Positions 26,370 to 35,363 of a stretch of DNA of 64,000 nt are shown here, one piece after another (the first letter of the stretch is position 1; every line of letters starts with the position of its first letter). The stretch spans positions 82,292-146,291 of the forward strand of contig NZ_BMCX01000002.1 in assembly GCF_014635485.1 (NCBI RefSeq). The letters are read 5' to 3'. The notes under the pieces are model-generated. The model was not told the DNA's origin, made no database searches, and saw nothing but the letters and a program-made list of their open reading frames with translations. This stretch comes from Corynebacterium pelargi (GTDB taxonomy: Bacteria > Actinomycetota > Actinomycetes > Mycobacteriales > Mycobacteriaceae). The position numbers and the translations under genes are program-made.

Positions 26370-27053
26370 CTAGCGTGCGCGCTTGGCAAGGTGCTCGGTG
26401 TCAATGATGAGCACCGATTTGCCTTCGAGGCGGATCCAGTTGCGGTGCGCGAAGGTGGCAAGCGCCTTGTTCACCGTCTCACGCGAAGCGCCAACCAGTT
26501 GAGCAATTTCTTCCTGGGTGAGGTCGTGGTTGACGCGAAGGGCGCCACCTTCCTGGGTGCCGAAGCGGTTGGCAAGCTGCAGCAGTGCCTTTGCTACGCG
26601 GCCGGGCACATCGGTGAAGATGAGGTCGCCAAGGGAGGCGTTGGTGCGGCGCAGGCGTCGAGCCAGCATGCGCAGAAGCTGCTCGGAGATCTCCGGGTAA
26701 TCAGAGATCCACTTGTGCAGCATGGTGGAGGTCATGGTGGCTGCATGAACCTCGGTGACGCACACGGCAGAGGAGGTGCGCGGGCCTGGGTCGAAGATGG
26801 ACAGCTCGCCGAACATGTCCGAAGGACCCATCACGGTGAGCAGGTTCTCGCGGCCGTCGAGTGCGTGACGGGCGAGCTTCACTTTGCCGGAGGTGATGAT
26901 GTAGAGGCGGTCGCCTGGTTCGCCTTCTTCGAAGATCGTGGCGCCTCGGGGGAAGCGAACGGTCTCCAACTCCTTGATCAGATTCTCCACCGCCACAGGG
27001 GCGACCCCCTGGAAAATTCCGGCGCGGGAGAGGGTCTCTTGTACACCTTCCAC
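26370..27053 (-). CDS. glxR: cAMP-responsive global regulator GlxR (Crp/Fnr family)
   Basis: The 227-residue protein matches the length and sequence pattern of C. glutamicum GlxR. It has a cyclic-nucleotide domain ([36 protein letters not shown] with the phosphate-binding Arg-Ser) and a C-terminal winged helix with [20 protein letters not shown]. The GTG at 27053 is chosen because GAGGAG is 7 nt upstream and the resulting N-terminus ([15 protein letters not shown]) fits known GlxR; the frame extends to 27095. GlxR controls hundreds of carbon and energy genes. A GlxR-like site lies in the upstream region, which fits the known autoregulation. The adenylate cyclase is encoded 23 kb away. Confidence 0.95.
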   Translation of the reverse strand: MEGVQETLSRAGIFQGVAPVAVENLIKELETVRFPRGATIFEEGEPGDRLYIITSGKVKLARHALDGRENLLTVMGPSDMFGELSIFDPGPRTSSAVCVTEVHAATMTSTMLHKWISDYPEISEQLLRMLARRLRRTNASLGDLIFTDVPGRVAKALLQLANRFGTQEGGALRVNHDLTQEEIAQLVGASRETVNKALATFAHRNWIRLEGKSVLIIDTEHLAKRAR

Positions 27054-27276
27054 GTAAGTACTCCTCATGTCGTCGACGCCTGGTGCTGCGTGCACCGCCG
27101 AAATTCGGTGGGCGTCGTGATCCGGTCAGTTGTGCGTTCCGCCTAAAAGGGGAAGTGACACAGCGGACATTATCTTGTTGTTCCTGAGTAACCTTACTAT
27201 GTGGTTCGTCACGTCTGCACGTAATACTTTAGAATCGTCACATCTTGGGCGTCTTTGCGCTGCGCCGGGGGTAGTG

Positions 27277-27292
27277 TGTGGCAGCTCGCACA
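27277..27292 (+). promoter_or_regulatory. Candidate GlxR/CRP-type binding site upstream of glxR
   Basis: TGTGGCAGCTCGCACA matches 8 of 10 fixed bases of TGTGA-N6-TCACA. Confidence 0.45.
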
Positions 27293-27469
27293 ACCTAGAA
27301 CTTGCGGAACTCCGCCCAGCCATATGTGGGAAATGTCCATATTGTCCTGGGATTCATGTCCGATTACGTGTGAATCTGTGGACTTTCCAAATCTTTTCTA
27401 CCCCCTACCCCCGTTTGTGGGCAACCTTTTCAGCGTCGAATCCCGGCGATGATCTGTGGACCTGGCAAC

Positions 27470-27475
27470 TATTGT
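27470..27475 (+). promoter_or_regulatory. -10 box TATTGT for leaderless nth transcript
   Basis: TATTGT ends 7 nt before the ATG at 27483. Confidence 0.5.
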
Positions 27476-27482
27476 GGTGGGC

Positions 27483-28229
27483 ATGCCATCTCGATCGTCC
27501 ACACAAAGCAGCAACACTGCCCTGGCAAAAACCAGGCGTGCCCGCAAAATCAACCGGATGCTCGCCCAGGCCTATCCAGATGCGCACTGCGAACTGAATT
27601 TTCGCAACCCACTCGAACTCACCGTGGCCACCATCCTTTCGGCACAATGCACCGATGCGCGCGTCAATACCGTTACCCCGGCACTCTTTGCCCGCTACCC
27701 CAACGCCGCGGCCTATGCCACTGCCAATGAGGCGGAGTTACAAGAACTCATCCACTCCACGGGCTTTTATAAAGCCAAAGCCCGCAACATCATCGGCATG
27801 GCCCAGCGCCTCGTGGCAGACCACGACGGCCAAGTGCCGGAAGATTTCGACGCACTGATCGCGCTTCCAGGGGTGGGGCGAAAAACTGCGCACTGTGTGC
27901 GCGGCAATGCCTTTGATTACCCAGGTTTAACCGTGGATACGCACTTTGGCAGGCTCGTGCGAAGGTGGGAACTCACCACAGAAAAAGACCCGGTGAAAGT
28001 CGAGCACATCATCGCGGCGATGATTCCTAAGAAAGAATGGACGCTATATTCTCACCGCCTGGTCTTTCATGGCCGCCGCGTATGCCACTCACGCAAACCG
28101 GCATGCGGTGCATGCCTGCTCAAGAAGGTGTGCCCAAGCTACGGCACCGGTCCCGTAGGCATCGAGGCAGCAGAATTAGTCAGCGGCCCCAATGCCGAGG
28201 CGCTCATTGCCATAGCAAGTGAACAGTAA
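27483..28229 (+). CDS. nth: Endonuclease III, DNA glycosylase/AP lyase
   Basis: The 248-residue enzyme removes oxidised pyrimidines. The [11 protein letters not shown] segment, the helix-hairpin-helix LPGVGRKTA with the catalytic lysine, the catalytic aspartate in [11 protein letters not shown] and the [4Fe-4S] loop C-x6-C-x2-C-x5-C ([17 protein letters not shown]) are all present. The N-terminus has a short basic Ser/Arg-rich extension. The start is probably leaderless. It begins a plus-strand run nth-tlpA-nudix-marP with short or overlapping junctions. Confidence 0.95.
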   Translation: MPSRSSTQSSNTALAKTRRARKINRMLAQAYPDAHCELNFRNPLELTVATILSAQCTDARVNTVTPALFARYPNAAAYATANEAELQELIHSTGFYKAKARNIIGMAQRLVADHDGQVPEDFDALIALPGVGRKTAHCVRGNAFDYPGLTVDTHFGRLVRRWELTTEKDPVKVEHIIAAMIPKKEWTLYSHRLVFHGRRVCHSRKPACGACLLKKVCPSYGTGPVGIEAAELVSGPNAEALIAIASEQ

Positions 28230-28249
28230 ACAAGGAGCAAAGGACCACC

Positions 28250-28822
28250 GTGCGCAAACCCATCATCACCTCCATCGTCGTATTCGTGGGCATTCTGGCC
28301 TTATTGTTTGCCCTGCTGCAGATGGGCAAGAAGGAAGAATCCGCCCAGGATGGCGTAGAGAGCAGCAGCAATGCGAGCATGCTGAGCGTCGATAAGCGAC
28401 CAACCTGCCCCAAAGTGAACTTCGAAACTCCCCTGCCGTGCCTCGGCGCTGGGGTTGATAGTGCACCCGCGCAGGCTGAATACACCGTGGTGAATGTATG
28501 GGCCTGGTGGTGCGGGCCGTGCCGCGAGGAGCTACCCGCCATCGACGCCTTTGCCAAAGAGCACCCCGAATACGCGGTGGTAGGAGTCCACGCCGACCCG
28601 AATGCCGCCAATGGCGCTGCTTTGCTCAATGATCTCAACGTCGACCTGCCCAGCTACCAGGATGGCGAAGGCATGTTTGCCGCCACCTACGCACTGCCCA
28701 ACGTGGTGCCCATTACCTTGCTGCTGGACCAAAACGGCAAGCTCATCGGCCAAAAAGCCCAGGTGTTCCACAGCGCTTCGGAGCTTGATGCCGCGATCAA
28801 GGCTATGGTGGATGGCCAATGA
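28250..28822 (+). CDS. Membrane-anchored TlpA-like thiol:disulphide protein
   Basis: The 190-residue protein has one N-terminal membrane helix (about 5-24) and an extracytoplasmic thioredoxin fold with the active site WAWWCGPCREELP near residue 87. A second cysteine pair (CPKVNFETPLPC, about 52-63) precedes the domain. It probably handles disulphides of exported proteins, as CcsX/TlpA proteins do. The GTG start has AAGGAG upstream. The ATG of the next gene overlaps its stop by 4 nt. Confidence 0.9.
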   Translation: MRKPIITSIVVFVGILALLFALLQMGKKEESAQDGVESSSNASMLSVDKRPTCPKVNFETPLPCLGAGVDSAPAQAEYTVVNVWAWWCGPCREELPAIDAFAKEHPEYAVVGVHADPNAANGAALLNDLNVDLPSYQDGEGMFAATYALPNVVPITLLLDQNGKLIGQKAQVFHSASELDAAIKAMVDGQ

Positions 28823-29607
28823 ATCCAGACGCCAGCCCTTTAGCCAAGCTCAGCCCCGATAGCCCGGGTGAAAATATCACCCTGCAACCCGAGCGTGCCC
28901 CACTGTGGATGCGCGGGCTTGTCCGTGACGTGGATCAAGGACACCTCGACGCGCGCTTGCGCAAGGCCTTAAAACCCGATGCGGCCATTGATCATCGCCG
29001 CGAGGCATCGGTGCTGATCTTGCTTGCTGGCACAGAAACCTCCGCAGAACTACCGCATGATGCCGCGGTGCTGCTCACACACCGATCACCGCGTTTGCGT
29101 TCGCACTCAGGCCAGATGGCTTTTCCTGGCGGCAGGCGCGACCCAGAAGACATCAATGCCGTTGATTGCGCCCTGCGCGAGGCCTGGGAAGAAACGGGCC
29201 TTGATCGCCATAGCCTCAGCCCGCTGGCGCAACTGCCGGAGGTGCATATTCGCGCCACCGGCTACCCCGTGCACCCGGTGCTTGCCCACTGGCATAGCCC
29301 TTCTCCGGTTGGGGTGGTAGACCCAGGCGAAGCCGATGCCGTGGCCAGCGTGCCGTTGGCTGAGCTTCTTGCTCCAGAAAATAGGCTCACCGTGGCGCGC
29401 GGCGGTTGGCACGGGCCGGCGTTTCGCCTCAATGGCTTTATTATTTGGGGTTTTACCGGCGGTTTGCTCGACGCGATCATTACCCAAGCGGGATGGGAAC
29501 AAGAGTGGGATCGCGATAGGCACTACGATCTGGTGGAAACCCTGGCTCGTTCCCGCAATAAAGAGGCAGTCGGGGATCAGTTGACCGAAAGGAAACCCAC
29601 AGCGTGA
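28819..29607 (+). CDS. Nudix hydrolase, CoA pyrophosphatase type
   Basis: The 262-residue protein has the CoA-pyrophosphatase signature LLTHRSPRLRSHSGQMAFPG directly before the Nudix box (GGRRDPEDINAVDCALREAWEETGL is split by the usual spacing G-x5-E-x7-REUXEE). The family cleaves CoA and its derivatives to 4'-phosphopantetheine and 3',5'-ADP. It overlaps the genes on both sides by 4 nt, indicating one operon with the thioredoxin and protease. Confidence 0.9.
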   Translation: MNPDASPLAKLSPDSPGENITLQPERAPLWMRGLVRDVDQGHLDARLRKALKPDAAIDHRREASVLILLAGTETSAELPHDAAVLLTHRSPRLRSHSGQMAFPGGRRDPEDINAVDCALREAWEETGLDRHSLSPLAQLPEVHIRATGYPVHPVLAHWHSPSPVGVVDPGEADAVASVPLAELLAPENRLTVARGGWHGPAFRLNGFIIWGFTGGLLDAIITQAGWEQEWDRDRHYDLVETLARSRNKEAVGDQLTERKPTA

Positions 29608-30797
29608 GCCTCGGGCTGATCGTCGATATCGTCATCGTTGCCATCCTGTTCATCGCCTTTTTCGCAGGCTGGCGCCAAGGTGCAGTCTCCTCGGTGCTTT
29701 CCACCATCGGCGTGATCGCAGGACTCATTTGCGGCGCGGTGCTCGCCCCCTTGGCCATGCACTTCAGCGATTCCCAGGCCATGCGCTTTGTGCTTGCCCT
29801 AGGCGTGTTGGTGCTGCTCGTAGGCGTTGGCAACATGGCCGGTGCTGCGATTGGTGCTGCGTTTCGCGATGGCCTGATGTGGAAGCGCCTGCGCGGGCTT
29901 GATTCGCTGATCGGCGCCTGCTTCCAAACAGCCGCCGCGTTGCTGGTGGTGTGGCTGATCTCCATTCCCATTGCATCGGGCTTGCGCGGGCAATTGCCCC
30001 AGGCCGTGCAGGAATCGAAGGTGCTCGCGGAGGTCGATCGCCTCGCTCCCGCGCCGGTGAAGAGCTTGCCTTCGAAGATCTCCGCCATGCTCAACGATTC
30101 CGGCCTGCCGCCACTGGTTTCGCCTTTTACCCACGGCAACCGTCCGGTGGTCGATGCCCCGGATATCCAGGTCAGCGATGAAGAGCTGGTGCGCCGACTG
30201 CGCCCCTCGGTGATCCACGTGCTTGGCGAATCTCAACGATGCGCCCGAAGGCTCATGGGCTCCGGCTTTGCCGTGGATAACCAGCATGTGATTACCAATG
30301 CTCACGTGGTGGCCGGCACCCAGACCGTAAGTTTGGATACGGTGCTCGGGCTTAAAGAAGCCCAGGTGGTCTACTACAACCCAGAGATGGACATCGCCGT
30401 GCTTGCCACCGATGAACTCGACGTGCCGGCCTTGCAGTGGGCCCCGGAACCTGCCCAAACCGGCGACGATGCCATCGTGCTTGGCTTCCCCCAATCAGGG
30501 CCTTATACCGCCTCACCTGCAAGGATCAATGATCGCATCACTATTTCGGGGCCGAATATCTACGCCGGTGGCCGCGTTGAGCGCGAGGCTTATACCGTTC
30601 GAGGCAATATCCGCCAAGGCAATTCCGGTGGTCCGCTTGTCGACGCCAACGGCAACGTCCTCGGCGTAGTGTTTGGAGCCTCTGTGGATTCCTCCGATAT
30701 TGGCTACGCCTTAACCGCACGCCAAGTACAAGAGGCCATCGGGGATATCGCAGCACTCCAAGCCCCGGTTGATACCCAAGAATGCGTGGCGCACTAG
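29604..30797 (+). CDS. MarP-like membrane serine protease (CvpA + trypsin fold)
   Basis: Residues 1-about 160 form four membrane helices of the CvpA family. From about 200 a chymotrypsin-like periplasmic protease follows with His in ITNAHVVAG, Asp in PEMDIAVLA and Ser in RQGNSGGPLVD. A cysteine before the protease core (QRCARR) and one at the C-terminus (QECVAH) match the structural disulphide known from M. tuberculosis MarP, which is required for acid resistance. The start is a GTG overlapping the Nudix stop (GTGA). The 3' end overlaps the convergent hydrolase gene by 4 nt. Confidence 0.92.
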   Translation: MSLGLIVDIVIVAILFIAFFAGWRQGAVSSVLSTIGVIAGLICGAVLAPLAMHFSDSQAMRFVLALGVLVLLVGVGNMAGAAIGAAFRDGLMWKRLRGLDSLIGACFQTAAALLVVWLISIPIASGLRGQLPQAVQESKVLAEVDRLAPAPVKSLPSKISAMLNDSGLPPLVSPFTHGNRPVVDAPDIQVSDEELVRRLRPSVIHVLGESQRCARRLMGSGFAVDNQHVITNAHVVAGTQTVSLDTVLGLKEAQVVYYNPEMDIAVLATDELDVPALQWAPEPAQTGDDAIVLGFPQSGPYTASPARINDRITISGPNIYAGGRVEREAYTVRGNIRQGNSGGPLVDANGNVLGVVFGASVDSSDIGYALTARQVQEAIGDIAALQAPVDTQECVAH

Positions 30798-31774
30798 CGC
30801 TGCGCACCCTGTAGGCCACGTTCGACCTCAAGGGCAAAAGCGCTGAGGCTTCGCACAAAGGCCTCCGGCTGCTCTAGGTGTGCGCGTTGGCGCGCACCGG
30901 GGATGCGCTCGGTGCTAAAGCGTGAAGTGCAGCGCTTGGCGCCGCGGCGAACCAATACCCGAGACAGGGCAGAGGCGTCGCTGAGCATGCGCACGGGAAG
31001 ATCCACTTTCTCCGTAGCCCAGCGCACAGGGGGCACATTGACCACATAGCGGGAGGTCTTGGCCACCGGTGTTGCCGTGGATTGAATGGACATGGCAGTA
31101 AATCGAAGCTGGAGTTCTTCTTCAAAGGCGGCGCTGCGCTGATACTCCAGGGAGGTAGCAGTGCGCAGATCCCTGCTAATGATGCGTTCGCGGTGGCCCC
31201 AGAACACCCGCGAGAGCACCTTAGGCAAGCGGAACATGCTGGTCATGGCCAGAAGATTGCTAAAGTGCCAGGGGTGCGTGATGATAGCTCGCCGCAAATC
31301 CAGGGGGTGGATGCTCCCAGAGGTGCAGAGGCTTTTTATCCGCTGCGGCTGGTTGGCTGCTGCCAGCCAGGCAATCGCTGCTCCTGCACCAATGCCAACG
31401 ACGTGGGCTTGGCTATGCCCCAGGGTGCTAATGCACCCAAGCACATCACCTACTGCTTCGCGGTGGTCGTAGCCCTGTGGGGGTTTATCCGACATGCCAT
31501 AGCCGCGCATATCAATGGCCGCGACGTGGAAGCCTCGATTCGCAAGCGGGGCAATCACATGGCGAAAATCAAACCAACCGCCAAAGGAATCGTGCAATAA
31601 CAGCACCAAGGGATTATGGGGGTCGCCCGCGGTAGCGGCATGCAGGCGCACGCCGCGGGTGTGCAGCATCTGGTGTTGGAAATCGCCCTCCAAGGCCACC
31701 ACCTTCGGTGAGAGCTTGCGCTTAGAGCGCTGCTGCGCACTGGGGAGGTTTGCAGTCACTGGGCTCGGGCTCAC
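30794..31774 (-). CDS. Alpha/beta-hydrolase (epoxide-hydrolase-like) with altered nucleophile elbow
   Basis: The 326-residue protein has the alpha/beta-hydrolase pattern: LLLHDSFGGWFDFRHVI (oxyanion HD-x-F), AIDMRGYGMSDKPPQGYD and the elbow region HVVGIGAGAAIAW. The elbow reads GIGAG: the Ser (esterases) or Asp (epoxide hydrolases) nucleophile position is Gly. No clear terminal catalytic His motif is visible either. Thus it may be non-catalytic or use another chemistry. The genomic position equals M. tuberculosis ephE (Rv3670), next to marP. Confidence 0.8.
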   Translation of the reverse strand: MSPSPVTANLPSAQQRSKRKLSPKVVALEGDFQHQMLHTRGVRLHAATAGDPHNPLVLLLHDSFGGWFDFRHVIAPLANRGFHVAAIDMRGYGMSDKPPQGYDHREAVGDVLGCISTLGHSQAHVVGIGAGAAIAWLAAANQPQRIKSLCTSGSIHPLDLRRAIITHPWHFSNLLAMTSMFRLPKVLSRVFWGHRERIISRDLRTATSLEYQRSAAFEEELQLRFTAMSIQSTATPVAKTSRYVVNVPPVRWATEKVDLPVRMLSDASALSRVLVRRGAKRCTSRFSTERIPGARQRAHLEQPEAFVRSLSAFALEVERGLQGAQR

Positions 31775-31886
31775 GGGATATTCCTCGGACGGGGGCTAGG
31801 CGGGGGCTGGATAGGGGGCATGTGGGGAAAATGAAAGCCAACACCCCGCAGCCCTGGTGGGCGCGGGGTGGGGAAGCATCTGCGGC

Positions 31887-32387
31887 TTAGCTATAAAGGC
31901 CGCGGGTCTTGGCGTCTTGATTTGCCTCAGCCTTGCCGGGGACCAGCGTTTTCAGCTCGCCTACCGATTCAATGGTCTTTTCGGGCTTGCCGATCTTCTT
32001 CACCTTGCGGTAGCCGAAGAGGGCGAGGATGGCTGCAAGCGCCACCATGATCAAAAAGACGATGAGGAATCCAGCCCAGCGATCCATCCACTTGGAAAGC
32101 AGCTCGGCCAGGAAGAAGAAAAAGAAGAAGGAGCTGTAGAGCGCCAGGGTGCCAGCTACGCCGAAGAGGCCGCCACCAATAGCGCCCTTTTTCGCCTCGG
32201 CGGCGAGTTCGGTCTTGGCCAGCTCAACCTCGGAGCGGAACAGCGAAGACATCTGCGCGGTGGCCTGGCTGACCAAACCGCCGATGGAGTCCTTGCTCAC
32301 CGAATCAACATCGCTTAGCGGAATGGAGTTGACCTGCGCCTGAAACGTCTCTGCGCTGTCGGTGTAAAAACCACTGTCCTTGCTCAC
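31887..32387 (-). CDS. Actinobacterial holin-X/phage-holin-like membrane protein
   Basis: The 166-residue protein has an acidic N-terminus, an amphipathic stretch (SSLFRSEVELAKTELAAEAKK) and two membrane helices separated by a short loop (about residues 78-100 and 107-130), the pattern of the 'putative Actinobacterial Holin-X' family. These are conserved chromosomal proteins, not prophage genes; function unknown. The GTG at 32387 is chosen because GGAGGG is 8 nt upstream. A run of six phenylalanines (FFFFFF) occurs in the first helix. Confidence 0.82.
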   Translation of the reverse strand: MSKDSGFYTDSAETFQAQVNSIPLSDVDSVSKDSIGGLVSQATAQMSSLFRSEVELAKTELAAEAKKGAIGGGLFGVAGTLALYSSFFFFFFLAELLSKWMDRWAGFLIVFLIMVALAAILALFGYRKVKKIGKPEKTIESVGELKTLVPGKAEANQDAKTRGLYS

Positions 32388-32487
32388 GGGATTGTCCCTC
32401 CACGATCGTTCTTTGGGGTATTTGCCTACGTAGTTACTCAATATGGTGCCACGAAACACTGCTTAAAGCGAAGTTGAACCCTATTTC

Positions 32488-32493
32488 TACAAT
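32488..32493 (+). promoter_or_regulatory. -10 box TACAAT for leaderless transcript
   Basis: TACAAT ends 7 nt before the ATG at 32501. Confidence 0.55.
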
Positions 32494-32500
32494 GGTTCTC

Positions 32501-33175
32501 ATGCCTTATGTCGCAGATTTTGCCGCTCACCCGGATCTTGCGCCTGCACTTTCGCAGGCGCATCTCGCCATTCAAGCGGTGCATCGCAGGCCGGTGAATT
32601 TAAGAAAATTCGCTCTCACCAGCTCAGAGTCTGCCGTTCGAGGAGCCGCCATGGCGCAGCGTTGCAGTGGTGTCGATCTGCAGCAGTGCATGGCTGCCTA
32701 TAGTGTGCTTGCCCCCGATGTGGTGGAAGCCACCACCAGAACCTTCCTTCGGGCACCACTGCAAGTACTCGCCAAAATTGATGTGCTAGCCGGCGGCGAT
32801 GGGCGCCCCCGCCAAGGCAGTGCCGCGCAACTCCAACAACTTGCAGCGCTGCTCCAACAGCGCCCACCAGCCGATGGTGCGATCCTTGCCGGCATCGTGC
32901 AGGCCGGGATCATCGCCACCAATGCCTTTGACGCCCGATCGGTGCTTATCGGGTTGGTGGCAAGCCGATGTGCCGCCATCAGTTATGGTTTTGATCCCCG
33001 TGGCCTGGGCGTGCCTGAAACCTGGCTGCACCGGCACCGCCAACGCTATCTTGCATCTGCCCACGCAAGCCTGAACTCAGAAGAAGCCATGATCGATTTT
33101 CTTGGCCTCTTCCTTGAGGCCACCATCAAAGGCGCTGCAGAAGCAGAAGGGATTGCCGAAGCAGCCAAAGGCTAG
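32501..33175 (+). CDS. Conserved actinobacterial protein of unknown function
   Basis: The 224-residue protein has no membrane helix or signal. It is mostly helical with conserved-looking segments RRPVNLRKFALTSSESAVRG and GLVASRCAAISYGFDPRGLG. It lies between the holin-like gene and the HAD phosphatase, the place of M. tuberculosis Rv3662c, and I believe it is its homologue. The C-terminus is alanine-rich. No function can be assigned from motifs. The start at 32501 is chosen because of a good -10 box (TACAAT) 7 nt upstream; the frame extends to 32474. Confidence 0.75.
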   Translation: MPYVADFAAHPDLAPALSQAHLAIQAVHRRPVNLRKFALTSSESAVRGAAMAQRCSGVDLQQCMAAYSVLAPDVVEATTRTFLRAPLQVLAKIDVLAGGDGRPRQGSAAQLQQLAALLQQRPPADGAILAGIVQAGIIATNAFDARSVLIGLVASRCAAISYGFDPRGLGVPETWLHRHRQRYLASAHASLNSEEAMIDFLGLFLEATIKGAAEAEGIAEAAKG

Positions 33176-33214
33176 CCAAGTACAAGGCGGCCTGGCCGAG
33201 GGGGAGGGGTGAAT

Positions 33215-34093
33215 TTAATTGCGGGGGCGTCGATAAGCCCACCACCACCCAGCGATTCCTGCCACCACGGCTGCAAGGCCGGTGCTAATGGTCATCTCGC
33301 GTTTGGTGGGCATGCTAAACAGCGGCACCGGGTTATCAAAGCTGCGGATCTTCCACCCGCGATCCGTGGCGATCTTGCGTAATTGCCGATCAGGATTGAC
33401 CACCACAGGATGACCCACTGCCTGCAGCATGGGCACGTCGGTGACGGAATCCGAATACGCAAAACAGCGCGAGAGATCATAATGTCGTGCCTGGGCACGA
33501 GCAGCCAAGGCCTCGGCTTTCGCCTCACCTTTGCAATAAAACAGCAATTCGCCGGTGAACTTGCCCTCTACTACCTCAAGCTCGCTGGCAATCACGTGCT
33601 CAATGCCGAGCTCGCGGGCAATCGGCTCCACCAGAATTTTGGCGGAGGCGGAGATAATGACAACCTCGTGGCCTTGAGCCTTGTGCTCCTCGATTAAGGC
33701 GCGGGCCTCGGAATAGATGGTGGGGCGAATGATGCTATGCATCGTTTCGCTCGCGATCTCGCGGATCTGCGCCTCTTCCCAGCCGATGATCAACTTGCTT
33801 AATTTATCCCTGGTGGCGTCGAGCTGTTGGGCGTTGTGCCCGCCGAGCATATAACTGGCCTTGCTCACGCTCATCTGCAATGCATCAGCGGGGCTAATTA
33901 AGCCAGATTGCAAAAACTCCTTGCCATAGGCCAGGGCCGAGGAGGTGGCGATGATGGTTTTGTCTAAGTCGAACAGCGCTGCGATCCGAGGGCTTGGCGT
34001 AGCGGCTGTATCTGTATTGGCTTGCGGTAGGGCATGCGCATTGGCCTTCTCCTGCCGCGAATGCGACTGCTGGGGTGGGCCAGTGGTGCTCAT
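33215..34093 (-). CDS. HAD-family phosphatase (SerB-like, IB subfamily) with C-terminal membrane anchor
   Basis: The 292-residue protein has HAD motif I DLDKTI, motif II in VIISAS, a lysine in CKGEAKAEAL and motif III YSDSVTDVPML. It belongs to the HAD-IB group annotated SerB-like (M. tuberculosis Rv3661) that often sits beside Ssd and Tad genes; real phosphoserine phosphatase activity is not shown. A hydrophobic segment (TGLAAVVAGIAGWWWAY) ends the protein, suggesting a membrane tail. The N-terminal 30 residues are polar and Gln/Ala rich. The ATG at 34093 is one choice; 34108 is also possible. Confidence 0.85.
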   Translation of the reverse strand: MSTTGPPQQSHSRQEKANAHALPQANTDTAATPSPRIAALFDLDKTIIATSSALAYGKEFLQSGLISPADALQMSVSKASYMLGGHNAQQLDATRDKLSKLIIGWEEAQIREIASETMHSIIRPTIYSEARALIEEHKAQGHEVVIISASAKILVEPIARELGIEHVIASELEVVEGKFTGELLFYCKGEAKAEALAARAQARHYDLSRCFAYSDSVTDVPMLQAVGHPVVVNPDRQLRKIATDRGWKIRSFDNPVPLFSMPTKREMTISTGLAAVVAGIAGWWWAYRRPRN

Positions 34094-34274
34094 AATGAGT
34101 CTCAGCATATCGTGATCCGCGCGCACGCATCCGCCGATCATGGGAAAGATGTGGCAGGAATAGACTCCTGTGACGACTTTTCCACAGGCTATTGGGTGCA
34201 AGGATGCCCACACCGCAGTTATCCACAGCCCCAATCGCTCGCCCTCGCGCTGCCGCAGATGCCCTTTCATACTT

Positions 34275-34322
34275 GGCCACATGAACGGCCACATGAACGG
34301 GCACACGAACGGGCAGATGAAC
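34275..34322 (+). repeat. Four 12 bp tandem repeats at the 5' end of ssd
   Basis: Units GGCCACATGAAC, GGCCACATGAAC, GGGCACACGAAC and GGGCAGATGAAC follow each other exactly. They encode a repeated NGHM/NGHT/NGQM pattern and offer three in-frame ATGs (34281, 34293, 34317). Confidence 0.85.
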
Positions 34323-35363
34323 CGGCACACCTACCGCCAAGCAGTGTTGATCGCCATTACCGACCCAACCTTGCACCCAGAGGCAAGCCACGTAGCCGCA
34401 GCCACCGGGCGCGAAGTAATAGCAACCACCGACCCAAGGGAAATAGCACGTCACGCGCCCAAAGCCGCGGCCATACTCGTAGACGCCACCACCGCCACCC
34501 ATGTGGCGAGCCTGAAGGCACAAACGGTGGTGCTGCTGGCCAATGATCCAGGGCCGGTGGATTGGCAACTAGCCATGAGCATCCACGCCGAGGCCGCGAT
34601 GCTGTTACCAGCTCAAGCACCAGAACTGCTCGCCTTGCTTGGCAGAGAAGATCCCGTGCCCCACAGCGACTTTGCACTCATCGCACTCTGCGGCACCGCC
34701 GGTGGAGTGGGAACCACCACCTTGGCGGCAAGCCTTGCCATGAGCCTGGAACGCGCCTGCTTTGTTGATGCCGATCCCTACTCCGCAGGCGCCGACTTAG
34801 TCTTTGGGGTGGAAGCCGAACCGGGTGTGCGCTGGAATGATCTAGGCCCAGATACCCAGGCACTTCCAGCAGAAGCACTGCACAAAGCCCTGATTCAAGG
34901 CCCCGAGGGCGTGGCGGTGCTGAGCAATAGCCGCGCAGGCGAGCCGCCTGAAGCCCAACAACTCGCAGGCGTGCTCAGCTCCCTTCGGGGTGCAGGCCAT
35001 GTGGTGGTGGACTGTCGTATGGGAACAGCACTTGCCACCGTTGCCCGCGATCACGCCGATGCCGTGGTGCTGGTAGTACCGGCAGAAATTCGCGGCGCCG
35101 CCTGTGCTGCCAGGATGCAAGAAGAATGCCGAAACGCCAGGGTGCGCACCGTGGGGGTGCTGCGCCACCGGGGGTGGTCTGGCATCGATGCAGAAGAAGC
35201 CGCCACCATCGCCGGGGTCGAGATTGTTGCAGAAATCCCGACGATTCCTCGCCTTGCCAAAAGAATGGAATTAGCAGGGCTACACGCCCCGCCGAAGCCA
35301 TTGCAGCGCGCCTCAACCAGCATCTTTGATGCTCTTGCACAGCTTGGACACGGCTATGAGTAA
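34281..35363 (+). CDS. Septum-site-determining-like protein Ssd (CpaE/MinD family)
   Basis: The protein has an N-terminal receiver-like region (about 20-125) and a deviant ParA/MinD ATPase core with CGTAGGVGTTTLAASLAMSL, where the usual GGxGK lysine is Thr, then FVDADPYSAGADLVFG and VVVDCRMGT. This matches CpaE/Ssd proteins that place the Tad pilus machine or affect septum formation. The start is uncertain because the 5' end is built of 12 bp repeats with three in-frame ATGs; 34281 is chosen (CATACT 7 nt upstream). It overlaps tadA by 8 nt and heads the Tad operon. Confidence 0.85.
   Translation: MNGHMNGHTNGQMNRHTYRQAVLIAITDPTLHPEASHVAAATGREVIATTDPREIARHAPKAAAILVDATTATHVASLKAQTVVLLANDPGPVDWQLAMSIHAEAAMLLPAQAPELLALLGREDPVPHSDFALIALCGTAGGVGTTTLAASLAMSLERACFVDADPYSAGADLVFGVEAEPGVRWNDLGPDTQALPAEALHKALIQGPEGVAVLSNSRAGEPPEAQQLAGVLSSLRGAGHVVVDCRMGTALATVARDHADAVVLVVPAEIRGAACAARMQEECRNARVRTVGVLRHRGWSGIDAEEAATIAGVEIVAEIPTIPRLAKRMELAGLHAPPKPLQRASTSIFDALAQLGHGYE

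Larger units (their letters stand above)
27054..27482. other. Regulatory region between glxR and nth
   Basis: About 430 bp without a believable gene. It holds a GlxR-like site at 27277-27292 and the -10 box of nth at 27470-27475. Several C/T-rich tracts (for example around 27402-27415) are seen; no hairpin or riboswitch is clear. Confidence 0.5.

Noticed and set aside
31887..32387. Holin-like gene as a sign of a prophage
   Set aside because: Conserved actinobacterial membrane protein in backbone context; no phage structural, lysin or integrase genes nearby.
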